A stretch of DNA of 12,951 nt from an uncultured Muribaculaceae bacterium (GTDB lineage Bacteria > Bacteroidota > Bacteroidia > Bacteroidales > Muribaculaceae), in contig CAJTQH010000014.1 in the NCBI GenBank assembly GCA_910578305.1, positions 18,698 through 31,648 of the forward strand. The letters run 5' to 3'. The first letter of the stretch is position 1. Each line of letters begins with the position of its first letter. The notes under the pieces were generated by a model. The model did not search any database and was not told where the DNA came from. It saw nothing but the letters and a program-made list of their open reading frames with translations. Below, piece after piece: positions 1 through 6,364 of the stretch. The position numbers were made by a program, and so were the translations under genes.

Positions 1-468
1 CACTGCTATTGTGTTTTTTTCGCCTTTCTTAAGCAAGTTCGTGATGTCAAAGTGAAATGAATTGTAGCCGTAGGGCCAGTATCCAGCCTCTTTTCCATTG
101 ACATAGACACGGGCTCGACTCATAGCTCCGTCAAATATTATATTCACGCGTTTACCGTCAGTAAATTCCGGTATTTCCACTTCTGTGCGATACCATCCGG
201 CACCGACAAACGGCAGACCTCCTGTACGACCGGCATGCTCCATTGCTTCTTTCTGTCCATCTTGGGATATGGCCACATTCTGTTTGTCATTGTCCCAACT
301 AAACGGGCCATAAATAGCCCAATCGTGTGGAATGGTCACGGACTGCCATTTGGAATCATCACGCGTGAATCGCCAGCCCTTTTCAAGAGTACGCTCATGT
401 CGTACATTAGCCCAGGATACAGATGCACCCATAGCCAGAACCAGCGTCATGGTAAAGATTTTTTTCAT
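1..468 (-). CDS. Secreted glycoside hydrolase family 2 protein (beta-galactosidase-like), N-terminal part only
   Basis: This reading frame stays open to the left edge, so only the first 156 residues are visible. Residues 1-20 form a signal peptide: a KK n-region, a hydrophobic core, then Ser-Trp-Ala before the likely cut at Asn21. What follows matches the N-terminal sugar-binding jelly-roll domain of GH2 enzymes: IPHDWAI at 46-52, AGWYR at 90-94 and VYVNG at 121-125, followed by the G-Y-x-x-Y-G-Y-N-S-F segment. GH2 members hydrolyse beta-galactosides, beta-mannosides or beta-glucuronides; the catalytic glutamates lie in the missing part, so the exact substrate is unknown. The motif style favours a beta-galactosidase acting in the periplasm. 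I chose the ATG at 468 because it gives a clean signal peptide; an in-frame ATG at 477 would add three residues (MID). The gene is divergent from nrdD, and no SusC/SusD partner is visible. Confidence 0.88.
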   Translation of the reverse strand, partial: MKKIFTMTLVLAMGASVSWANVRHERTLEKGWRFTRDDSKWQSVTIPHDWAIYGPFSWDNDKQNVAISQDGQKEAMEHAGRTGGLPFVGAGWYRTEVEIPEFTDGKRVNIIFDGAMSRARVYVNGKEAGYWPYGYNSFHFDITNLLKKGEKNTIAV

Positions 469-510
469 GTCTATCATGATTGGTTGTTGAATAAAATTTA
501 TATATCTACG

Positions 511-541
511 CGAATATACGCATTTCCCATGCATTATGCAA
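511..541 (-). promoter_or_regulatory. Possible promoter of the GH2 gene (proximal candidate)
   Basis: On the minus strand a TTG (541-539) stands 20 bases before TATATTCG (518-511). The latter differs by one base from the Bacteroidetes -7 consensus TAnnTTTG. Transcription would begin near 505 and leave a leader of about 37 bases. The spacing is right but the -7 element is imperfect. In AT-rich DNA such matches arise by chance, so this is only a candidate. Confidence 0.25.
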
Positions 542-568
542 TAACGCCATACGCAAATAGGGCTCAAA

Positions 569-576
569 CAAATCTA
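569..576 (-). promoter_or_regulatory. Possible -7 element of the GH2 gene (distal candidate)
   Basis: The minus strand reads TAGATTTG at 576-569, an exact match to the Bacteroidetes -7 consensus TAnnTTTG. No TTG lies 19-21 bases upstream, so the -33 part is missing. Use of this site would give a leader of roughly 95 bases that contains the TGCAT/ATGCA palindrome and the TACGC repeats. Another exact -7 match at 707-700 lies too far upstream to be a likely start. Confidence 0.3.
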
Positions 577-733
577 AAATTTGACAAATTGGAAAACTTC
601 CGCACCGCTACAACTCTCAAAAGTTTTCCATTTAAAACAATCAAACCCCTATATATAAAGGCAATACAAAATAAGCATAATCAAAAAGTTTCCCAAAATC
701 AAAACTACATCATCGAAACAATCACTAAAAATA

Positions 734-764
734 TTTGTTTTAAACAATAATTTATGTAGCTTTG
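734..764 (+). promoter_or_regulatory. nrdD promoter, Bacteroidetes -33/-7 type
   Basis: TTTG at 734-737 is followed by 19 bases and then TAGCTTTG at 757-764, an exact match to the Bacteroidetes primary-sigma consensus (TTTG, 19-21 bases, TAnnTTTG). Transcription should start at about 768-772, giving a leader of some 40 bases before the nrdD ATG at 809. A 13-base palindrome overlaps the -33 element and is reported separately as a possible operator. Confidence 0.7.
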
Positions 765-808
765 CATCATCAAAAACGCCTTATTGAGATAGAAAAAATA
801 CTAAAAAC

Positions 809-3016
809 ATGATACATACCGTAATAAAGCGCGATGGCCGTGTCGTTGGATACAACGAAGAAAAAATCAAAGCAGCTATAAGAAAAGCAATGCTGACAAC
901 TGAGATGGGTGAAGATGAAGCTCTGATACAAAAAATTGCCGATAAGATAGGTATGACCGGCAATGAACGTATGACAGTGGAGGACATTCAGGATCTTGTG
1001 GAGGTAGAGCTCATGAAAAGTCCGCGAAAAGAGGTTGCCAAGCGATATATAGCCTATCGCGATCAGCGTAGCATCGCTCGTCGAGCCAAAACCCGCGATA
1101 TGTTTCTTGAAATCATAGAGGCAAAAAGCAATGATATCACACGTGAGAATGCAAACATGAATACCGATTCCCCCGCCGGTATGATGATGAAGTTCGCGAG
1201 TGAAACAACAAAGCCATTTGTTGATGACTATCTGTTATCGGCCGAAGCACGTGATGCTGTCCGTAACGGATATTTACATATACACGACAAGGACTACTAT
1301 CCGACAAAAAGCTTGACCTGCGTACAACATCCGCTTGACCGCATATTGAAATATGGATTCATTGCCGGTCATGGAGAATCGCGTCCGGCCAAACGAATCG
1401 AAACAGCAAGTATCATAAGTTGCATATCGCTTGAAACAGCGCAAAATGAAATGCACGGGGGGCAGGCAATACCGGCATTTGACTTTTATCTCGCTCCGTT
1501 TGTACGCTATTCATACATAGAAGAGCTTGAGAAACTTGAAGCTTTTGCTGGTGAAAATCTCTCAGCTTTTTATAACGCTGAACTTGACGATTATATAAAA
1601 CGGCCTCTCGAAGGTCTATCCGGCACCGAACGCCTGCTTCAACACGCCATGAATCAAACCGTTGACCGCGTACATCAAGCTATGGAAGCCTTCATACACA
1701 ATATGAATACCATACATTCCCGCGGTGGCAATCAGGTAGTGTTCAGCTCTATCAATTACGGTACTGATACATCTGCCGAAGGCCGGTGCGTCATAAGAGA
1801 GTTACTCCATTCCACGTACGAAGGTGTCGGCAATGGAGCCACTGCGATATTTCCCATACAGATTTGGAAGAAAAAGCGAGGTGTCAGCTATCTGCCCGAG
1901 GATCGCAACTATGATCTGTATAAATTAGCATGCAAGGTAACCGCACGTAGATTTTTCCCTAACTTCGTGAATTTGGATGCTACATTCAATCATCATGAAA
2001 AATGGAACGCTGATGATCCGTTGCGTTATAAATACGAAGTAGCGACAATGGGATGTCGCACACGAGTGTTTGAAAACCGTTTTGGCGAAAAAACGTCTAT
2101 CGGACGTGGTAATATAAGTTTTTCAACCATCAACATCGTACGCATCGCCATCGAGTGTATGGTAATACAAGACAAAGAGGAACGTATCCAACATTTCTTC
2201 TCCAAACTTGATGAAGTGCTTGACATCACCGCTCGTCAATTGTGCGACCGTTTTGACTTTCAGAAAACTGCACTTGTAAAGCAATTTCCGCTTCTTATGT
2301 CGCGCCTTTGGAATGGCAGCGATATGCTAAAGCCCAACCAGACCATAGAAAGCGTCATTAATCAGGGCACACTCGGCATCGGCTTTATAGGTCTTGCCGA
2401 ATGCCTTGTAGCACTTACCGGCAAGCATCATGGAGAAAGTGACGAATCACAAGCCCTCGGATTGAAGATCGTTGCGCACATGCGTAGTCGTGTCAATGAA
2501 TACTCTGAAACATACAAACATAACTTCTCGGTACTGGCAACTCCGGCAGAAGGTCTGTCTGGCAAATTCACGTCCCGTGACCGTAAAAGTTTTGGCATAA
2601 TACCGGGTATCACGGACAAAATATATTACACAAACTCCAATCATGTCCCGGTATATTACCGTTGCTCTCCACGACATAAGGCTAAAATAGAAGCTCCGTA
2701 TCATGAGCTCACTGGTGGAGGCCATATATTTTATGTGGAAGTTGACGGCGATGCGACTCACAATCCTCAAGCCATTGCAGACATCGTAGATCTGATGGAC
2801 AAGTACAATATTGGCTATTGTTCAGTGAATCACAACCGCAATCGCTGCCTGACATGCGGATATGAGGATGCTAGCGAAAATCTGGAAATATGCCCGAAAT
2901 GCGGTGGCTCAGATATAGACAAACTACAACGCATAACCGGTTATCTTGTCGGAACCACCGACCGATGGAACAATGCAAAACTTGCAGAACTCAACGACCG
3001 CGTAGTTCATAAATAA
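809..3016 (+). CDS. nrdD: Anaerobic (class III) ribonucleoside-triphosphate reductase
   Basis: This enzyme reduces ribonucleoside triphosphates to deoxyribonucleotides in the absence of oxygen, using a glycyl radical. At 735 residues it has the usual full length. Residues 1 to about 95 form an ATP-cone, the allosteric domain that senses ATP/dATP (it opens VIKRDGRVVGYNEEKI). The catalytic barrel contains the TASIISCISLETAQNEMHGG stretch with Cys205 and the MGCRTRV motif with Cys416, likely active-site cysteines by family comparison. Near the C-terminus four cysteines (680, 683, 695, 698) form the structural zinc site. They are followed by RITGYLVG, whose Gly711 should carry the radical, and the typical DRWNNAKLAELNDRV ending. 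nrdG follows after 17 bases, so the two are co-transcribed from the promoter at 734-764. All key residues are present and nothing suggests damage. Confidence 0.97.
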   Translation: MIHTVIKRDGRVVGYNEEKIKAAIRKAMLTTEMGEDEALIQKIADKIGMTGNERMTVEDIQDLVEVELMKSPRKEVAKRYIAYRDQRSIARRAKTRDMFLEIIEAKSNDITRENANMNTDSPAGMMMKFASETTKPFVDDYLLSAEARDAVRNGYLHIHDKDYYPTKSLTCVQHPLDRILKYGFIAGHGESRPAKRIETASIISCISLETAQNEMHGGQAIPAFDFYLAPFVRYSYIEELEKLEAFAGENLSAFYNAELDDYIKRPLEGLSGTERLLQHAMNQTVDRVHQAMEAFIHNMNTIHSRGGNQVVFSSINYGTDTSAEGRCVIRELLHSTYEGVGNGATAIFPIQIWKKKRGVSYLPEDRNYDLYKLACKVTARRFFPNFVNLDATFNHHEKWNADDPLRYKYEVATMGCRTRVFENRFGEKTSIGRGNISFSTINIVRIAIECMVIQDKEERIQHFFSKLDEVLDITARQLCDRFDFQKTALVKQFPLLMSRLWNGSDMLKPNQTIESVINQGTLGIGFIGLAECLVALTGKHHGESDESQALGLKIVAHMRSRVNEYSETYKHNFSVLATPAEGLSGKFTSRDRKSFGIIPGITDKIYYTNSNHVPVYYRCSPRHKAKIEAPYHELTGGGHIFYVEVDGDATHNPQAIADIVDLMDKYNIGYCSVNHNRNRCLTCGYEDASENLEICPKCGGSDIDKLQRITGYLVGTTDRWNNAKLAELNDRVVHK

Positions 3017-3033
3017 CGCACATTTATAATCAT

Positions 3034-3519
3034 ATGCGAGTCATCGACATCATAAACGGTACAACAGTGGATGGTCCGGGCTTCCGGACCTCCATTTATT
3101 TTGCCGGCTGCAGACATCGTTGCGCCGGATGTCAGAACCCGTCCACTTGGGATGCCGACGCTGGACATGTAATGTCTGTGGACGAGATAATGCAGATAGT
3201 GAACGAAAACAATTTCAATGTCACATTTTCTGGTGGAGATCCGTTGTTTCAAGTTGACCGGATAATACCTCTCGCGCAATCAATAAAAAATTCAGGAAAA
3301 AACATATGGTGCTATACAGGATTCACCTATGAGCAAATACAATCTTCAGCGCATCTGAAACAAATACTCCCATATCTTGATGTATTGGTAGATGGCCCGT
3401 TTGTTGAATCCATGCGTGATATAGATCTATTATTTAGGGGATCGACCAACCAGAGGCTGATAGATGTACCCCAGACCCTTGCTAATGCAGCTATCACATT
3501 GTGGACATCCGACTTCTAA
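3034..3519 (+). CDS. nrdG: Anaerobic ribonucleotide reductase activating protein (radical SAM)
   Basis: NrdG uses a [4Fe-4S] cluster and S-adenosylmethionine to generate the glycyl radical on NrdD. The 161 residues are typical for this small activase. The cluster motif CxxxCxxC is seen at Cys26, Cys30 and Cys33 (AGCRHRCAGCQNPSTWD), and the SAM-binding GGD motif lies at 67-69 within TFSGGDPL. The LVDGPF segment (118-123) and the FRGSTNQR stretch (134-141) are also characteristic of NrdG. It lies 17 bases downstream of nrdD and should share its transcript. Its TAA stop is inside a short AT hairpin, and the next gene converges from the opposite strand. Confidence 0.95.
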   Translation: MRVIDIINGTTVDGPGFRTSIYFAGCRHRCAGCQNPSTWDADAGHVMSVDEIMQIVNENNFNVTFSGGDPLFQVDRIIPLAQSIKNSGKNIWCYTGFTYEQIQSSAHLKQILPYLDVLVDGPFVESMRDIDLLFRGSTNQRLIDVPQTLANAAITLWTSDF

Positions 3520-3535
3520 ATTTCTGAAAAATTTA
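3517..3535. terminator. Weak bidirectional stem-loop between nrdG and the MBOAT gene
   Basis: TAAATTT (3517-3523), loop CTGAA, and AAATTTA (3529-3535) form a 7-base-pair stem. The left arm contains the nrdG stop codon and the right arm contains the stop of the convergent acyltransferase gene. The stem is purely A/T and therefore weak, and no clear T-run follows. Its position between two convergent genes is the main argument for a terminator role. Confidence 0.3.
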
Positions 3536-5026
3536 ATACTGAAGGTATATAAATGGCATTATGTCGCTCTGACGGGTCTGTATTATAATGAATATCACAA
3601 CACCGAGAACAACTGTCTGAATCATCAACGGTGATGCTGCGTACCATCCTTTGAGTTTGTGCGTCCATGTCTCGGGAGCAAAGTGCATGAGGTAGGCACC
3701 GGCCATGGCAAGTACTATCAGTAGATATCCTTCGATAAACTGTGGAGCGACGTCAATATGAAAGTTGGTGGTGACTTGCGTCCACATCCCTTTTACCACA
3801 TCCATGGAACGCGCCCGGAAGAAGATCATGCTTATCGCTATGAGATTGAACGTAATAAAAATATTTAAAGATCGGCGCCACCATTTATTACGTTTTTCAG
3901 CATCCAATTCGGGCATCGCTTTTTTTAGCAACTTGTGTCCTGAAAGAAACACACCTTGCAGTCCACCCCATATGAGATACATCCATGAAGCTCCATGCCA
4001 CAGACCGCCTATGAGCATAGTGCACATCAGATTTGCATGATGTATTACCGGATGACAACGGTTACCGCCTAAAGGAATATAGATGTAATCACGTAGCCAC
4101 GAAGACAGCGAAATATGCCATCGGTGCCAGAATTCAGTCGGATTTTGAGATTTGAACGGCGATCTGAAATTATCCATGAATTGATATCCCAACAGCAACG
4201 CGATGCCTATGGCCATATCACTATATCCGGAAAAGTCGCAATAGAGTTGAATAAGGAATCCATACGCACCCATCACAACCTCAAAACCGGAGTAAAGCAA
4301 CGGATTGTCGAATATACGGTCTACGAAATTCTGACTTATAAAATCCGCTACTATCACCTTCTTGACCAAGCCACACATTATCAGGAAAAGACCCTCGCTC
4401 ACCATTGCATGTGATGCTTCCGGATTAGCTTGTACTTGCGGAAGCATGTCCTTGGCTCTCACCACAGGGCCGGCAAGAAGAGGCGGAAAAAACGTAAGAT
4501 AAAACGTGTAGGCAAGAAAATCACGGCAAGCTTTCATCTCACCGCGATAAATATCTACGATATAGCTAATGGAGCGAAATGTAAAAAACGATATCCCCGC
4601 CGGCAGTATTATGTCTAATGCGTCAAAATCGCGGTGAGTGAAATTGGCCACCGTTTCATAAAGAAGATTGAAATACTTGAAATACACCAGCATACCCACA
4701 TTGAGTACGACATTGATAGTGACCACACATTTTTTCTGCCATTGTTTACGACACTGCTCCATTAGTATCCCTAAAAGAAAATCACTTACACAGACTCCCA
4801 GCAATATAAAACAGCATTCGGCAGAAGATTTATAATAGAAATACAGCGAAAAAGCTATTACAAATAGGAATTTGGCTGTACGGTGTTTTCTTAGCAACTG
4901 ATATATCACTATGAAAGCCGCAAACAAAATAAGAAACAACCCGGTATTAAATAACAACGGATTGTACTGATCGAATTTAAGTACGCCAATGAGTTTGTCG
5001 AAATCTATTACAGATTGATCTTCCAT
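3533..5026 (-). CDS. MBOAT-family O-acyltransferase (AlgI/PatA/DltB-like membrane protein)
   Basis: Membrane-bound O-acyltransferases of this type pass acyl groups, usually acetyl, from a cytoplasmic donor across the inner membrane onto cell-envelope polymers. The 497-residue protein has about eleven or twelve hydrophobic segments. It carries the MBOAT core: CDFSGYSDMAIG at 263-274, FWHRWHISLSSWLRDYIYIPLGG from 299, and GGLWHGASW at 340-348 with the invariant His344. The C-terminal PFIYLQY ending resembles the PFIYFQF ending of AlgI-type members. It is the last gene of a three-gene minus-strand run, 22 bases after the secreted SGNH gene. SGNH partners next to an MBOAT protein are typical of O-acetylation systems for alginate, peptidoglycan or other polysaccharides. 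Family assignment is firm; the acylated polymer is not known, so I give no symbol. Confidence 0.93.
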   Translation of the reverse strand: MEDQSVIDFDKLIGVLKFDQYNPLLFNTGLFLILFAAFIVIYQLLRKHRTAKFLFVIAFSLYFYYKSSAECCFILLGVCVSDFLLGILMEQCRKQWQKKCVVTINVVLNVGMLVYFKYFNLLYETVANFTHRDFDALDIILPAGISFFTFRSISYIVDIYRGEMKACRDFLAYTFYLTFFPPLLAGPVVRAKDMLPQVQANPEASHAMVSEGLFLIMCGLVKKVIVADFISQNFVDRIFDNPLLYSGFEVVMGAYGFLIQLYCDFSGYSDMAIGIALLLGYQFMDNFRSPFKSQNPTEFWHRWHISLSSWLRDYIYIPLGGNRCHPVIHHANLMCTMLIGGLWHGASWMYLIWGGLQGVFLSGHKLLKKAMPELDAEKRNKWWRRSLNIFITFNLIAISMIFFRARSMDVVKGMWTQVTTNFHIDVAPQFIEGYLLIVLAMAGAYLMHFAPETWTHKLKGWYAASPLMIQTVVLGVVIFIIIQTRQSDIMPFIYLQY

Positions 5027-5048
5027 ATATCAGTTCGTGCTATAAATA

Positions 5049-6362
5049 TTATTCAGTAAATGCTTTTCTCAACGCCTGATACAGCAGGAATCCTTGTAAC
5101 TTATATCCCTTATGACTGTGATGCACACGATCATGACTAAAAAGCCCGTCATTGATCCATTTTGTGGAGGCATTATCGCCTCCAGCTACCTGATACCAGT
5201 CATAGACTGCTACGTGGTGTTCCTTACCATATTTTTTTATGGCATTGCGTATTGGCTCTATATTCGTATTGATTTTGTACGTTTTCACCCTTTGAGTCGA
5301 CCGACGTCTCCTTTTCCCTTTGCCTTTTACCGATGTGTATGTAGATCTCTGGCATTCCATCGGAGTTACCAGTAGTATTTGCGCCTCTGAATTGTATTTA
5401 CGTATATTATCTACAAACCGGTCTATGGATTTCATAAGAGCCAACGTATCAAGACGCCCGAACGCCTCATTTGTACCAAGAGATATAATTACAAGATCGG
5501 GGTACAGGGGAGCTATGCCACTGCCTACAGATCCTATTCGATTGTAAGTATCGTAAGTTGCACCATTATTTCCGATAGTATGGTAAAACAAACCCGGGCG
5601 ATTTCCGGAAAGATTCACTCCAAAAATAGTGAGATCTCCAGCCGAATCAAAGTTGATTTTAGCCGAAGTCACCTCATTGACAAGCGAAATATGTGTGTAA
5701 TCTTGAGATGGCTTTGACACAAACGGTATCAAATGTCCGTCACTATCGGTAATTGATGTGACAAAAAACTGACCTTTATGAAAAACTGTTACCGAAGCAA
5801 ACGGCTTATAATCATCTTTTTCAGAAGTAGCTATCGTAAAACTTGAGGTAGATGCCGACGGCGATACTGATGTCCCGGTAAACCCCATAGTACGTGGCCA
5901 GGATTGCGACATAAGTTTCACTCCGCTCCAACTGCCTGTCCCCGTAAATGTATAGTCAGTCGGCTGATTGGTTCCGGAGATACGCAGAGGTGTAATAAGT
6001 CCGCGACCGGCATCACCATAATCAAACTGTAAGTAGTTACGTGTGTCACCAGTTGCATAATCAGCCTGAATATGACTGTCGCCGATATGTACTATGGTGA
6101 ATGGAATAGTTTCGGCATTTTCCAGTCGTGCCCTCAAAGATGTCCAGTCAGCACCATTGAAATCTATTTGATTGTGCTTCTCTCTAATAAATGGCGGCAC
6201 ATTAAAATCAAAATTTTCATCCAGACCATCGATCACCGGATTTTCACGAACTTCAATATCGTTATCTCCAGTATCACTGGAAAAAGATGCCGACTGTGCA
6301 TGTGTGTTTATAAACGCACACATGGCAGCAAGCAATGTCAAGGAGGGAAGAGAAAGATTCAT
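5049..6362 (-). CDS. Secreted SGNH/GDSL-family esterase or acetyltransferase
   Basis: The 437-residue protein begins with a signal peptide (cut probably after Ala22, THA) and should be periplasmic; no lipobox is present. The SGNH catalytic blocks are all visible: GDSH with nucleophile Ser96 (94-97), a block II glycine near YHTIGNNGATYD (260-271), GTNE at 296-299, and the DRVH dyad Asp411/His414. About 140 residues lie between block I and block II and look beta-rich, suggesting an inserted carbohydrate-binding-like module, as in Ape1-type peptidoglycan O-acetylesterases. A very basic patch of Lys/Arg occupies about 346-363. The gene starts two bases after the stop of the membrane-anchored SGNH gene, to which it is related, and precedes the MBOAT gene by 22 bases. 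It may transfer or remove acyl groups on an envelope glycan; the direction of the reaction cannot be read from the sequence. Confidence 0.85.
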   Translation of the reverse strand: MNLSLPSLTLLAAMCAFINTHAQSASFSSDTGDNDIEVRENPVIDGLDENFDFNVPPFIREKHNQIDFNGADWTSLRARLENAETIPFTIVHIGDSHIQADYATGDTRNYLQFDYGDAGRGLITPLRISGTNQPTDYTFTGTGSWSGVKLMSQSWPRTMGFTGTSVSPSASTSSFTIATSEKDDYKPFASVTVFHKGQFFVTSITDSDGHLIPFVSKPSQDYTHISLVNEVTSAKINFDSAGDLTIFGVNLSGNRPGLFYHTIGNNGATYDTYNRIGSVGSGIAPLYPDLVIISLGTNEAFGRLDTLALMKSIDRFVDNIRKYNSEAQILLVTPMECQRSTYTSVKGKGKRRRRSTQRVKTYKINTNIEPIRNAIKKYGKEHHVAVYDWYQVAGGDNASTKWINDGLFSHDRVHHSHKGYKLQGFLLYQALRKAFTE

Positions 6363-6364
6363 TA

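Larger units (their letters stand above)
469..808. other. Divergent intergenic region between the GH2 gene and nrdD
   Basis: This AT-rich stretch of 340 bases has no coding region with recognisable protein features on either strand. An open frame covering 235-750 on the plus strand is mostly antisense to the GH2 gene and reads on into AT-rich DNA. The region holds a well-formed Bacteroidetes promoter for nrdD near its right end. It also has two poorer minus-strand candidates for the GH2 gene and several short palindromes and TACGC repeats, which are described separately. No RNA gene was recognised. Confidence 0.7.

Noticed and set aside
235..750. A 171-codon open frame on the plus strand
   Set aside because: Its first half is antisense to the clear GH2 signal peptide and sugar-binding domain, and the rest is AT-rich intergenic DNA. 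The translation shows no family features and runs over the nrdD promoter.
4115..4414. Plus-strand open frame of 99 codons within the MBOAT gene
   Set aside because: It is antisense to the conserved MBOAT core and has no recognisable domain or upstream promoter.
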